Source: an uncultured Lachnospiraceae bacterium (GTDB lineage: Bacteria; Bacillota; Clostridia; Lachnospirales; Lachnospiraceae). Taken from it: a stretch of 45,247 nucleotides of DNA. Each line of letters opens with the position of its first letter. The stretch's first letter is position 1. A program made the translations under genes and the position numbers. The notes under the pieces were generated by a model. It worked only from the letters and a program-made list of their open reading frames with translations. It had not been told where the DNA came from and made no database searches. The stretch covers positions 1 through 45,247 of the forward strand of contig CANQCY010000012.1 of assembly GCA_947591245.1 (NCBI GenBank), read 5' to 3'. Shown here one piece after another: positions 18,152 to 26,259 of this stretch.

Positions 18152-18173
18152 TGAAATTGGAGGAGATCATGTC

Positions 18174-18863
18174 ATGGTTACAGAGAATTTGAAATTGGTG
18201 GAAGAGAAAATAAGCGGGGCATGCAGGCGGTGCGGAAGAAAACGGGAAGAAGTCACGCTGATTGCCGTCAGCAAGACAAAACCGGTTGAGATGATTCAGG
18301 AGGCGCTGCAGTCCGGTATCCGAACATTCGGAGAAAACAAAGTGCAGGAAATTTTGCAGAAACAGCCGCTCCTTCCCGACGGGCTCGACTGGCATATGAT
18401 CGGGCATCTTCAGCGCAATAAGGTGAGGCAGATCGCCGGAAAGGTCTGTATGATTCATTCGGTAGACTCGCTCCGGCTTGCGGAACAGATTCAGAAAGAA
18501 TACAATAATTTGGATATGACGGCTAAAATACTGATTGAAGTAAATATTGCCGGTGAAGAGTCAAAATTTGGATTGGCGCCGGAAAAGACGGAAGAAGTGA
18601 TTCGAAAAATTGCAGAAATGCCGAATTTAAAGGCGTGCGGCCTTATGACAATCGCTCCCTTCACAGACGATCCGGAGGAAAATCGCATACATTTTAGCAA
18701 TTTACGTAAATTACTAGTTGACATTAACAGCAAAAACATTGATAATATTAGTATGACCGAGCTTTCTATGGGTATGACTGGAGATTATGAGGTGGCGATT
18801 GAAGAAGGAGCCACTATGGTCAGGGTAGGCACCGGTATATTCGGAAACCGCCAGTATACATAA
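18174..18863 (+). CDS. yggS: YggS-family PLP-binding homeostasis protein
   Basis: A 229-residue single-domain alanine-racemase-fold protein that buffers pyridoxal phosphate and affects amino-acid balance. The PLP lysine is Lys34 in AVSKTKP. Other family motifs are FGENKVQEI, WHMIGHLQRNK, LIEVNIAGEESKFG and ELSMGMTGDYEVAI. GGAGGAG at 18159-18165 is eight bases before the ATG at 18174, which decides the start; a frame from 18135 would overlap the previous gene. As in Bacillus subtilis (ylmE-ylmF), it lies just ahead of sepF. Confidence 0.96.
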   Translation: MVTENLKLVEEKISGACRRCGRKREEVTLIAVSKTKPVEMIQEALQSGIRTFGENKVQEILQKQPLLPDGLDWHMIGHLQRNKVRQIAGKVCMIHSVDSLRLAEQIQKEYNNLDMTAKILIEVNIAGEESKFGLAPEKTEEVIRKIAEMPNLKACGLMTIAPFTDDPEENRIHFSNLRKLLVDINSKNIDNISMTELSMGMTGDYEVAIEEGATMVRVGTGIFGNRQYT

Positions 18864-18913
18864 TATTTATTGATGTTGCGAACCGTCAATACGATAAGGA
18901 AAGGGTTAGGATT

Positions 18914-19426
18914 ATGAGCATAAATTCTCTTTTAAATTTTTTTAAGTTAGATGATGTGGAAGATGAATATGACGATTATGAATACGACGATTATGAAGAA
19001 GAGGTATCGGCAGCGAAAGCCTCATCCGTCCGTAAGGCGTCTTCTTCTGCGGCAAGGGGGCCGGTTGAAGAGCCTCAAAGACCCAAATCAGGCTTCCTGA
19101 ACACAAAACCGAAAGTCGTGTCGTTAAACCGCTCCATGATGGAAGTTAAAATCGTGCAGCCCACGTCGTTTGAGGACTCTCAGGAAATCTGCAATACGCT
19201 TTTGGAATCAAAACCGGTTGTCGTCAATCTGGAAGGGTTTGACCCTGACGATGCCCAGCGTATTATGGATTTTATATCCGGCTGCATTTACGCCATTAAC
19301 GGAAAATATAATCAGATATCCAAGTACATTTTTATTTTTACGCCGGAGAATGTCGATATAAGCGGCGACTCTTTGTCGCTCGGCGACGGGACGGCGGCGA
19401 TGCCTACGCTTAGCAGAGAGTTTTAA
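18914..19426 (+). CDS. sepF: Cell division protein SepF
   Basis: A 170-residue SepF. The N-terminus MSINSLLNFFKL fits the amphipathic membrane anchor. An acidic Asp/Tyr/Glu stretch (~14-36) and a Ser/Ala-rich linker follow, then the C-terminal domain (~76-155) with VKIVQPTSFEDSQEI, KPVVVNLEGFDPDDAQRIMDFISG and the final IFTPENV. SepF tethers FtsZ to the membrane and organises the septum. The genes ylmG and ylmH, which often lie between sepF and divIVA, are absent here. Confidence 0.96.
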   Translation: MSINSLLNFFKLDDVEDEYDDYEYDDYEEEVSAAKASSVRKASSSAARGPVEEPQRPKSGFLNTKPKVVSLNRSMMEVKIVQPTSFEDSQEICNTLLESKPVVVNLEGFDPDDAQRIMDFISGCIYAINGKYNQISKYIFIFTPENVDISGDSLSLGDGTAAMPTLSREF

Positions 19427-19451
19427 TATAAAATAAGGGAGGAAACTGTAT

Positions 19452-20666
19452 ATGTTATCATTGATAGAATTACAGGGAAAAAAAGTTGAGGCAAAAAGAA
19501 AAAAATATGAGAAGGATGAAATGGACGCTTATTTGGAGCTTGTATATGAGAATTACAAGCAGCTTGCCAACCAGAACAAACAGCTGGAGGCAGAGAAAAA
19601 TGAGCTGAGCCAGAAAATAAAAAAATTAAGCGATGGCGTACAATATTACCGCTCGATTGAGACGACGCTCCAAAAGGCGCTGATTCTGGCTGAAAAGACA
19701 TCGAAAGAAACGAAGGATGCGGCTCTTCTCAAGGCAGAAGCAATTGAGAAGGACGCCCATAAAAAGGCAGATGAAATCATTCGTTCCGCTGAGGGCGAGT
19801 ACAATAAGATTAAGGATAAATGCGTCCAGCTTGTTCAGCAGTTTAACCAGTTTAAGCACCAGTTAATTGATGCTGCAAGCGCCCAGCTTGAGATGGTTGA
19901 ACGCGACGAGTTTGCAATCAGCAGTCCGGATGATTATGAGAAAAAATTAAATTATTCGTTGAAAAAAGAAGAGAAGAGGGCGTCTGCTCAGACGCAGGAG
20001 GCAAGCGCTCCTGTTGTACAAGACGCTCCCGCACGTCAGGAGAAGCCGGAAGCGCCGGAACAGCCGAAGATGCCGGAGCAGCCGAAGGCTCCGGAACAGC
20101 CGCTTCCACAAGATATTCTGACAGCGGATACGATTGACCTTGGTTCGACGCTTGAATCATTGCATGCGCCGGAACCGGCAGTGGAAGAGGCAAAACCTGT
20201 ACAGGCTGCCGCTGCATCTGAACCGGAAGCTTCTGTGATTTTGGGAAATCCGGAGCCGGAAGAAGAGTCGCAGAATCTGCAGGGACCGGATTTGTCAGCG
20301 TCGCTGAATATTCCGTCTGAAACTCCGCAGGCGGCGAAAGATACAGAGCTTACGGCAACGCTTGATGCTGATGTTTCTGCGGCTTCCGTCAGCAGCGGCG
20401 AGCCGGTGACGGTAAAAGCGGCCGATGTAGTTCCCGCAACCGTTGTAGAGCCAATATCGGCGTCTCCGTCAGCATCCGGCGGAGGACTGATGGATGCTGA
20501 ATTTGTCAGCAGCAGTAAAGGGAACGGCCAGGCGCCGGCGCCAAAGGCATCAGAGCCGGTTCCGACATTGGATTCCCTGCTTCAGGACTTAAATTTGAAT
20601 AATAAAAACAATCAGAAATCGGATGATCCGTTTGAATTTTTAGGCTCAACGGTGGATGATTTTTGA
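19452..20666 (+). CDS. divIVA: DivIVA-domain coiled-coil protein with long disordered tail
   Basis: A 404-residue protein. The N-terminus MLSLIELQGKKVEAKRKKYE with KDEMDAYLELVYENY corresponds to the DivIVA N-terminal membrane-curvature domain. A heptad-rich coiled coil runs to about residue 155 (KADEIIRSAEGEYNKI and similar). Residues ~170-404 are Pro/Ala/Glu/Ser-rich with PEQPK repeats and are probably disordered. Classical DivIVA proteins are ~160-230 residues, so the tail is an extension of more than 200. Position after sepF and before lspA matches the Bacillus arrangement. Confidence 0.85.
   Translation: MLSLIELQGKKVEAKRKKYEKDEMDAYLELVYENYKQLANQNKQLEAEKNELSQKIKKLSDGVQYYRSIETTLQKALILAEKTSKETKDAALLKAEAIEKDAHKKADEIIRSAEGEYNKIKDKCVQLVQQFNQFKHQLIDAASAQLEMVERDEFAISSPDDYEKKLNYSLKKEEKRASAQTQEASAPVVQDAPARQEKPEAPEQPKMPEQPKAPEQPLPQDILTADTIDLGSTLESLHAPEPAVEEAKPVQAAAASEPEASVILGNPEPEEESQNLQGPDLSASLNIPSETPQAAKDTELTATLDADVSAASVSSGEPVTVKAADVVPATVVEPISASPSASGGGLMDAEFVSSSKGNGQAPAPKASEPVPTLDSLLQDLNLNNKNNQKSDDPFEFLGSTVDDF
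20052..20105 (+). repeat. Three 18-bp repeats encoding APEQPK/MPEQPK
   Basis: Units at 20052-20069, 20070-20087 and 20088-20105 encode APEQPK, MPEQPK and APEQPL inside the DivIVA tail. They differ mainly at silent positions and the first codon. Confidence 0.8.
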
Positions 20667-20685
20667 TGGGATCAGCAGGTTATAA

Positions 20686-21219
20686 ATGAACAGGAACTCA
20701 AATGCAAACAATAATAACAGGCGTATATTGATCAGTAAAACAAACATTATATGTATTATAATGTTTGTTTTACTTACGTTCATGGATCAGTTTAGCAAAC
20801 AGCTTGCATTCCGGTTTTTGCGAGACGGAAGTATTGAACTTATACCGGGTGTGCTGGAACTGCGCTATCTGGAAAATAAGGGCGCCGCGTGGGGTATATT
20901 GCAAAACCAGACGTGGTTTCTCATTGCGGTTACGTTTATCGTCCTCGGCGTCATAGCATATTTTTTTTTCCGTCTGCCGGATACGAAGCGCTTCTTGTTA
21001 TTGCGTCTCTGCCTCGTCATGCTGGCATCAGGAGCAATAGGAAATTTTTTGGACCGCATCATAAACCATTATGTCATAGATTTTATATATTTCTCCCTTA
21101 TCAATTTCCCGATCTTTAATTTTGCAGACTGCCTTGTCTGTATCTCTGCGGCAATGCTGCTATTTTGCCTTTTCTTCAAATATAAAGAGAATGATTTTTC
21201 CCGATACAACGAAAATTAA
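20686..21219 (+). CDS. lspA: Lipoprotein signal peptidase (signal peptidase II)
   Basis: A 177-residue polytopic aspartyl protease that removes signal peptides from prolipoproteins after diacylglycerol attachment. It has four hydrophobic segments. Family motifs are MDQFSKQLA, RYLENKGAAWG, and the two catalytic aspartates in GNFLDRI and FNFADC. The N-terminus is Asn-rich (NSNANNNNRR). It lies between divIVA and rluD, the same order as in other Firmicutes (lspA-ylyB). Confidence 0.97.
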   Translation: MNRNSNANNNNRRILISKTNIICIIMFVLLTFMDQFSKQLAFRFLRDGSIELIPGVLELRYLENKGAAWGILQNQTWFLIAVTFIVLGVIAYFFFRLPDTKRFLLLRLCLVMLASGAIGNFLDRIINHYVIDFIYFSLINFPIFNFADCLVCISAAMLLFCLFFKYKENDFSRYNEN

Positions 21220-21254
21220 TACTTGAGGCAATCAAGAAAGGCATGGTGATTTAT

Positions 21255-22181
21255 ATGGAATGCAGGATTACTTTGCAGGCGGAGGAGTGCGATGCGGACA
21301 AACGTCTGGATCAGTTTATTGCGTCCAGATGCATGGATTTATCGAGATCTTATATCCAGAAACTCATTAAGGAAGGCGGGCATGTGAGCTGTAACGGCGA
21401 TTTCAGCGTCAAATCAAAGCTTCTCGTTTCACCGGAGGATATTGTAGTCATACAGCTTCCGGAACCGCAGGAGGTCAAAATCGAGCCCCAGAACATAGCA
21501 TTGGATATTTTGTATGAAGATGAGGATATTATTGTCATAAATAAGCCAAAGGGCATGGTGGTGCATCCTGCATTCGGACACTATACGGACACGCTTGTCA
21601 ATGCTGTTCTGTATCATTGCGGCGGCCATCTGTCCGGTATCAACGGCGTACTCCGTCCCGGCATCGTACACCGTATCGACAAGGATACGACCGGTTCGCT
21701 TGTTGTATGTAAAAATGACCGCGCACACCAATGCCTTTCCCAACAATTTCGGGAGCATACAATTACGAGAACCTATCACGCCATCGTGTATAACAATTTT
21801 TCCGGGGAATCCGGGACGATTGATAAGGCGATTGGCAGGCATCCAACTCAGCGGAAAAAATGGAAAGTCGTGGCGCAGAACGGAAAAAGGGCAGTGACCC
21901 ATTATAAAATCCTCGACCATTTAAACAAAAAATTTAATTATATTGAATGCCGTCTGGAAACAGGACGCACACATCAGATCCGAGTACATATGGCGCATAT
22001 CGGACATCCGCTTCTCGGCGATTCTGTGTACGGACCTGACGACGCCAAATTCAAATGCCTTGAAGGGCAGACGCTGCATGCAAAAACGCTTGGTTTTTTG
22101 CATCCTACAACTGACGAATACATGGAATTCGAGGCCCCTGTACCCGAGTATTTTACAAAGCTTTTAAGAACCTTGAAATAA
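21255..22181 (+). CDS. rluD: 23S rRNA pseudouridine synthase, RluD/RluA family
   Basis: A 308-residue enzyme with an N-terminal S4 RNA-binding domain (RLDQFIASRCMDLSRSYIQKLI) and a RluA-type catalytic domain. The catalytic Asp142 lies in RPGIVHRIDKDTTG, and LETGRTHQIRVHMAHIGHPLLGD is also present. It probably makes pseudouridines in helix 69 of 23S rRNA, though RluA/C/D specificities cannot be told apart reliably by eye. The start is either 21255 or the in-frame ATG at 21243; 21255 gives the usual N-terminus. Confidence 0.92.
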   Translation: MECRITLQAEECDADKRLDQFIASRCMDLSRSYIQKLIKEGGHVSCNGDFSVKSKLLVSPEDIVVIQLPEPQEVKIEPQNIALDILYEDEDIIVINKPKGMVVHPAFGHYTDTLVNAVLYHCGGHLSGINGVLRPGIVHRIDKDTTGSLVVCKNDRAHQCLSQQFREHTITRTYHAIVYNNFSGESGTIDKAIGRHPTQRKKWKVVAQNGKRAVTHYKILDHLNKKFNYIECRLETGRTHQIRVHMAHIGHPLLGDSVYGPDDAKFKCLEGQTLHAKTLGFLHPTTDEYMEFEAPVPEYFTKLLRTLK

Positions 22182-22199
22182 CTTTCTGTAAAAACCCCC

Positions 22200-22240
22200 T
22201 TGACTTTGCAGTTCTATTGTAGTAGTATATAAATACTACA
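22200..22240 (+). promoter_or_regulatory. Promoter with overlapping operator for the BlaI/MecI-type repressor
   Basis: TTGACT (22200-22205), a 17-base spacer and TAGTAT (22223-22228) form a good promoter. GTAGTAT (22222-22228) and ATACTAC (22233-22239) form a perfect 7-base inverted repeat with a 4-base spacer that covers the -10 box; it can also be read as TGTAGTA...TACTACA. BlaI/MecI family repressors bind TACA/TGTA-containing half-sites, so autorepression of 22308 is likely. Confidence 0.7.
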
Positions 22241-22307
22241 GTGGAAGAAAGAAAATTAGCGCAATTCTACAAAGGAAGAAAAACGTAGTGCGAGGAGGTA
22301 TGGGAAT

Positions 22308-22685
22308 ATGGGGCAGCAAAAAGGAAAAGAAATCCGTTTACATGAAGGCGAATTGAATGTAATGGAGCTTTTGTGGAGCAACAAGGTTCTTGCCGCAAAG
22401 GATATTTCTAAAATCATAAAGGAATATATCGGATGGGAAAAAAATACCACATATACATATATTAAACGTCTGATTGACAAAGGCGCCATTACGCGGGAAG
22501 ATCCAGGGTTTATGTGCCGAGCGTCAATTTCCAAAAAGCAGGTTCAGGAGATTGAGATGGGCGTACTTATAAAAAATCTGTATAACAGTTCCCTCGCCAG
22601 TTTTATACATGAATATTTTGACGGACGCAAGCTGTCGTCAGAGGAAATATTGGAATTGAGAAGGGTTTTGGATTCAAATCTATGA
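22308..22685 (+). CDS. BlaI/MecI/CopY-family winged-helix repressor (orphan)
   Basis: A 125-residue transcriptional repressor. The winged-helix domain is LHEGELNVMELLWSNKV... with the recognition segment NTTYTYIKRLIDKGAITRED, then a C-terminal dimerisation helix region. Classical members are released by proteolysis through a BlaR1/MecR1 sensor encoded next door; no such membrane metalloprotease is present here and no beta-lactamase gene is in the window. It is therefore an orphan that may sense another cue or a sensor encoded elsewhere. AGGAGG at 22293-22298 lies nine bases before the ATG. Confidence 0.88.
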   Translation: MGQQKGKEIRLHEGELNVMELLWSNKVLAAKDISKIIKEYIGWEKNTTYTYIKRLIDKGAITREDPGFMCRASISKKQVQEIEMGVLIKNLYNSSLASFIHEYFDGRKLSSEEILELRRVLDSNL

Positions 22686-22697
22686 TATCGTGTCAGA

Positions 22698-22715
22698 AAG
22701 CAGCGAAAGCTGCTT
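22698..22715 (+). terminator. GAAA-tetraloop hairpin after the repressor gene
   Basis: AAGCAGC and GCTGCTT form a 7-base stem closed by a GAAA tetraloop, 13 bases after the repressor stop. No T-run follows, so it may stabilise the 3' end or terminate weakly. The next promoter starts at 22766. Confidence 0.45.
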
Positions 22716-22765
22716 ATAGCGGTTTCATAACTCTCTTGGACAAACCCCAGTTTTTCAAATAGACC

Positions 22766-22794
22766 TTTACACGAAAGCTGAAATGTGGTATTCT
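22766..22794 (+). promoter_or_regulatory. Promoter of the tyrosine recombinase gene
   Basis: TTTACA (22766-22771), a 17-base spacer and TATTCT (22789-22794). Transcription should begin near 22801, which leaves a ~15-base leader carrying AAGGA before the ATG at 22816 and excludes an in-frame ATG at 22783 as the main start. Confidence 0.6.
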
Positions 22795-22815
22795 ATACGT
22801 AAGGACGGTGATTAT

Positions 22816-23874
22816 ATGGATAAAAAAATAACGTATCATGAAGAAAATACGCAGTCAAACACGCTTAAACTCCGCGAAGTGCTGGCTACAATGCCGCAGT
22901 TTTCAAAAGATTATTTTCGCAGTATTGAACCAAATACCTCTGCCAAAACGAGAATTTCCTATGTATATGACATTCGGGTTTTCTTCCGATTTCTTATTCA
23001 GGCAAATCCCCTGTTTAAGGAAAAAGATGTGACAGACATCCGGTTGGATGATTTGGAACGATTAAAGCCGGTAGATATTGAAGAATATCTTGAATATCTT
23101 AAATTGTATACAGATTCAGAGGGGAAAACACATACCAACAATGAACGGGGCCTTCACAGAAAATTAGCTGCCTTGAGAAGCTTTTTTTCATATTATTATA
23201 AACGTGAATTGATCAGCAATAATCCCACCGTGATAGTTGATATGCCTAAATTACATAAAAAGGAAATTATTCGATTGGATTATGATGAAGTGGCTGAATT
23301 GCTGGATTATGTTGAGCACGGCTCGGAACAGCTTTCGGGAATGAAAAAGGTATACTTTGAAAAAAATAAAGAGCGAAATCTGGCGCTGTTCACTCTCCTG
23401 CTGGGAACGGGTATTCGAGTTTCAGAATGCGTGGGACTGGATATTGAAGATATTGATTTTAAAAATAATCGGATAAAGATTATACGCAAAGGCGGTAAGG
23501 AAGATTTTGTATATTTTGGCGATGAAGTTGCCGACGCCATGAAGCAGTATTTGCGCGTCCGTGAGAATATTGAGGCAAAGGAAGGACATGAACACGCGTT
23601 GTTTTTATCCGTCCAAAAAAGGCGGATTTGCGTACAGTCTGTCGAAAATCTTGTAACCGACTGCGCGAAACACGTGACGACGATTAAGCATATCACACCG
23701 CACAAACTTCGCAGTACGTACGGCACCTCTTTATATCGGGAAACAAACGACATCTATCTTGTTGCCGAGGTACTTGGGCACAATGACGTAAATACAACGC
23801 GAAAACATTACGCCGCCCTTGAAGATGACAGAAAAAGGCGTGCTGCATCGGCAGTTACGCTGAGAAAAGATTGA
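22816..23874 (+). CDS. XerC/XerD-like tyrosine recombinase
   Basis: A 352-residue site-specific recombinase. The N-terminal SAM-like core-binding domain covers ~20-120 (KTRISYVYDIRVFFRFL). The catalytic domain has the full set: Arg201 in GTGIRVSE, Lys225 in RKGGKE, His296-x-x-Arg299 in HKLRS, His322 in LGH, and nucleophile Tyr332 in RKHYA. Length is slightly above XerC/D (~300). It has its own promoter and terminator and no phage or integrative-element genes beside it, so it looks like a resident chromosomal recombinase rather than an active element's integrase. Whether it is the dif-acting enzyme cannot be told here. Confidence 0.88.
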   Translation: MDKKITYHEENTQSNTLKLREVLATMPQFSKDYFRSIEPNTSAKTRISYVYDIRVFFRFLIQANPLFKEKDVTDIRLDDLERLKPVDIEEYLEYLKLYTDSEGKTHTNNERGLHRKLAALRSFFSYYYKRELISNNPTVIVDMPKLHKKEIIRLDYDEVAELLDYVEHGSEQLSGMKKVYFEKNKERNLALFTLLLGTGIRVSECVGLDIEDIDFKNNRIKIIRKGGKEDFVYFGDEVADAMKQYLRVRENIEAKEGHEHALFLSVQKRRICVQSVENLVTDCAKHVTTIKHITPHKLRSTYGTSLYRETNDIYLVAEVLGHNDVNTTRKHYAALEDDRKRRAASAVTLRKD

Positions 23875-23892
23875 TAGGTCAAGACAAGAATG

Positions 23893-23930
23893 AGGGCGTT
23901 CCAAAAGCCATTCGGCTTTTGGAACGCCCT
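23893..23930. terminator. Strong bidirectional terminator
   Basis: Arms of 16 bases (GGGCGTTCCAAAAGCC at 23894-23909 and its exact reverse complement at 23914-23929) enclose an ATTC loop, with an extra A-T pair outside. It lies between the recombinase (+) and the amidase (-), whose stop is at 23938. TTATTT follows on the + strand. Confidence 0.93.
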
Positions 23931-23937
23931 TATTTGA

Positions 23938-26112
23938 CTAACGCCCAGTCGGATAAGAGGTGAAGATCTGATTGATACTATCATATATAATCTGCGCGGC
24001 TTTTTGCTGGAATGACGCATTGGTAAGCTTGGAATAATCCGAACTTCCGGATATAAAGCCAAGTTCGATCAGCACTGCCGGTACGGTATTGTGCTTGATA
24101 ACGTAATAGCCCGCTGTCTTGACGCCGCGGCTCTTTGTTCCGAGCCCTGAAACAAGATTATTCTTGAATAAAGTGGCGATCGTACTGCTTTTAATACCTG
24201 AGAAAGATGAAGCGTTATTGTTTACAGAATAATACACTTCTGTGCCGTTTGCGCTTGCACTGCTGGCAGAATTCATATGCAGGCTTATAAATATGTCGGC
24301 GCCGACTTTATTGGCAAATGCGGCCCTGTTTGCAAGTGTGATGAACGTGTCTGTCGTACGCGTCCAATAAACTTTTGTATCAGGCGCATTGGATGAAAAA
24401 TAATTTTTCATCAGGGTGTAAAGTATTTTATGATTAAGATCTTTCTCTTTTGTCCCATTATGCGTCGCACCGGAATCATGACCGCCATGCCCGGCATCGA
24501 GAACAACAATATTTTTATAAATTGATTTTGGATTGCCGACTGTCACTACAAAGGAATCAGCTTGATCAAAAATTTTGTATCCCTGAAGTTTCGACGTAGT
24601 GACAGATATCACGGTGTTTCCATCTGATCCCAGAGATGTTGAAACATCGGTGATCGCATCGTTGTTAATAATAATAGGATTCTTCGTAAAGAAATCTACA
24701 TGATTTCCCCGAATAAATATTTTAAATTTTTTACTGTTATACAAATCTTCGTTTGTTACATCTGTAATTGTAATTCCTGACGGTTTCATAATCTTTATCG
24801 AGTACTGGCCGATAAGCTTATTCATGATGTTAAGCGTTAGGACGCCATCCGCCACTCCGTATGCAAAATCAGAAGGATTGATTCCTGTTATATGGAATAA
24901 TACATTTCCGGCGCCGTCTTCCACCACCTCAAATTTCTCAAGCGTATTTACAAATTTAGTGAAAGAAAACTGATCCAAACAGTATTTGGAAGATGCCGGT
25001 ATCGTTACCGTAATTACCCGATCGTCCCGCACGACCGTTGCCTGGCTCATAATGGCGGCATCGCTCCCTTTAAAGGTAAAAGAGATACAGTCAGCTGCAG
25101 AATTATATACTGCGCCTACTTCGGTAATTAAATTGGCGGCATCGGCTGAATTTACAACATTCTCCGCCTTCCAGTTGAAATAAACAAGATCATGAATGCT
25201 CAATACCGATTTTGCCTTGTCCCACTTATAAGAATAGCCGAGTTTTTTTGCAACAATTTTGGCGGGAATGCAGAGTACTCTCTTGTTTGTGTCCTTTCTC
25301 TTAACCATATACATAGGCGCATCCAGCTTCTCTTCTATCTCGTTTACCATAAATGTATCCTGATCTGGTGAAAGTTCTACTGTCGCATCGGTCGCCTCGT
25401 TTTTCAGCGTAAGGGTCTCGGATTCCGCATCATAATTATATTCAATTCCCACTATTTTGCTGAATGTCTCTTCTGCCGGAATGTATAGGGTATTCTCCAA
25501 TTTGATGACGGGCATAGCTGCAAGTTTATGTACCTTATCATTATAGGAAAAACGTCCCACAACAGAAGATTTTGCGATTGTTCCGTCATATTCCACCAGA
25601 AGCGCATCCGTAATCGTTATTATAGAAGCTGCCGTCTTGTAGTTGTAACCGAATTGATTACACAAAAATTTGACAGGTACTAGAATCTTTGTTTTTTTCT
25701 TTTTTACATATTTTACTTTAACCGGCGCAGAAGGAAGTTTAACCTTTTTCCCGTTGACAGTGGCATTTTTTTTGCCAATCGTCATTTTTACCTTCATGCC
25801 GTTTTTGGACATGATAATTTCTTTTGAAGATGATTTATATCTTGTTTTTATTTTAAGTCCCTTTTTAAATACGTCGTCATAAGGAGCCATTTTGGTTCCC
25901 TTGATCGTGAGGCCCTTATATTTGGTACTTGAGATTCTTTTAGAGCCGTATTTGACCGTAGACTGTACTTTTTTATAATTTGTCTTTTTGCCGTTTATTT
26001 CAAGTTTCAGTGAAGCCGCCTGCGCCGGCGCCGGTATAAACAAAACAACGCCAACCAGACAAATGAAAATTATTGCCAGTTGTTTCAAAATACTGCTTTT
26101 TGATGCTAACAT
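23938..26112 (-). CDS. Secreted N-acetylmuramoyl-L-alanine amidase (Amidase_3) with copper-amine-oxidase-N-like repeats
   Basis: A 724-residue secreted wall hydrolase. The signal peptide is residues 1-32 with an AQA cleavage site. Residues ~33-320 are Lys-rich and contain repeated stalk-type modules (VPVKFLCNQFGYNY, IPAEETFSKIVGIEYNY, IPAKIVAKKLGYSY), as in Cu_amine_oxidN1 domains. An AMIN-like beta region covers ~330-520. The Amidase_3 domain follows with zinc ligands His542 (DAGHGG), Glu556 and His612 (SLHMN), and catalytic Glu683 (LIELGF). It cuts the bond between MurNAc and L-Ala, probably in cell separation or wall turnover. A 29-base palindrome lies 35 bases upstream. Confidence 0.92.
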   Translation of the reverse strand: MLASKSSILKQLAIIFICLVGVVLFIPAPAQAASLKLEINGKKTNYKKVQSTVKYGSKRISSTKYKGLTIKGTKMAPYDDVFKKGLKIKTRYKSSSKEIIMSKNGMKVKMTIGKKNATVNGKKVKLPSAPVKVKYVKKKKTKILVPVKFLCNQFGYNYKTAASIITITDALLVEYDGTIAKSSVVGRFSYNDKVHKLAAMPVIKLENTLYIPAEETFSKIVGIEYNYDAESETLTLKNEATDATVELSPDQDTFMVNEIEEKLDAPMYMVKRKDTNKRVLCIPAKIVAKKLGYSYKWDKAKSVLSIHDLVYFNWKAENVVNSADAANLITEVGAVYNSAADCISFTFKGSDAAIMSQATVVRDDRVITVTIPASSKYCLDQFSFTKFVNTLEKFEVVEDGAGNVLFHITGINPSDFAYGVADGVLTLNIMNKLIGQYSIKIMKPSGITITDVTNEDLYNSKKFKIFIRGNHVDFFTKNPIIINNDAITDVSTSLGSDGNTVISVTTSKLQGYKIFDQADSFVVTVGNPKSIYKNIVVLDAGHGGHDSGATHNGTKEKDLNHKILYTLMKNYFSSNAPDTKVYWTRTTDTFITLANRAAFANKVGADIFISLHMNSASSASANGTEVYYSVNNNASSFSGIKSSTIATLFKNNLVSGLGTKSRGVKTAGYYVIKHNTVPAVLIELGFISGSSDYSKLTNASFQQKAAQIIYDSINQIFTSYPTGR

Positions 26113-26146
26113 AGATCACTCGCCCCTTGTCCGAATATTTTTCACA

Positions 26147-26175
26147 ATGTCAAATATAACAGTTATATTTGACAT
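26147..26175. promoter_or_regulatory. 29-base perfect palindrome upstream of the amidase gene
   Basis: ATGTCAAATATAAC (26147-26160) and its exact reverse complement (26162-26175) flank one A. Further ATGTC/GACAT elements occur to the right: ATGTCC at 26180 and TGACAT near 26210. The arrangement suggests a multi-site operator controlling the amidase gene or the divergent promoter inside it. It has no T-run suited to a terminator. The protein that would bind is unknown. Confidence 0.7.
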
Positions 26176-26198
26176 AAATATGTCCTTTTGGATATAAA
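26169..26198 (+). promoter_or_regulatory. Plus-strand promoter antisense to the LysM gene
   Basis: TTGACA (26169-26174), 18-base spacer, TATAAA (26193-26198). It uses the right arm of the palindrome as its -35 and points into the 3' end of the LysM gene at 26260, where no plus-strand gene is seen. It could make an antisense RNA, or the match may be chance in AT-rich DNA. Confidence 0.4.
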
Positions 26199-26259
26199 CA
26201 TGCCTTTTCTGACATATTGTAACAAAATATGAGCAAGAAGCAATCCGCGGCATCAGCTG

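Noticed and set aside
22783-22815. Upstream ATG of the tyrosine recombinase
   Set aside because: It lies between the -35 and the expected transcription start of the promoter at 22766-22794; AAGGA serves the ATG at 22816.
22783-23874. Tyrosine recombinase as the mark of an integrated mobile element
   Set aside because: No excisionase, relaxase, phage genes, tRNA target or flanking direct repeats are visible, and the neighbours are core genes.
26177-26225. WalR boxes upstream of the amidase gene
   Set aside because: TGTWAH-like pieces exist (for example TGTTAT, TGTTAC on the minus strand), but not as two copies with the required 5-base spacing.
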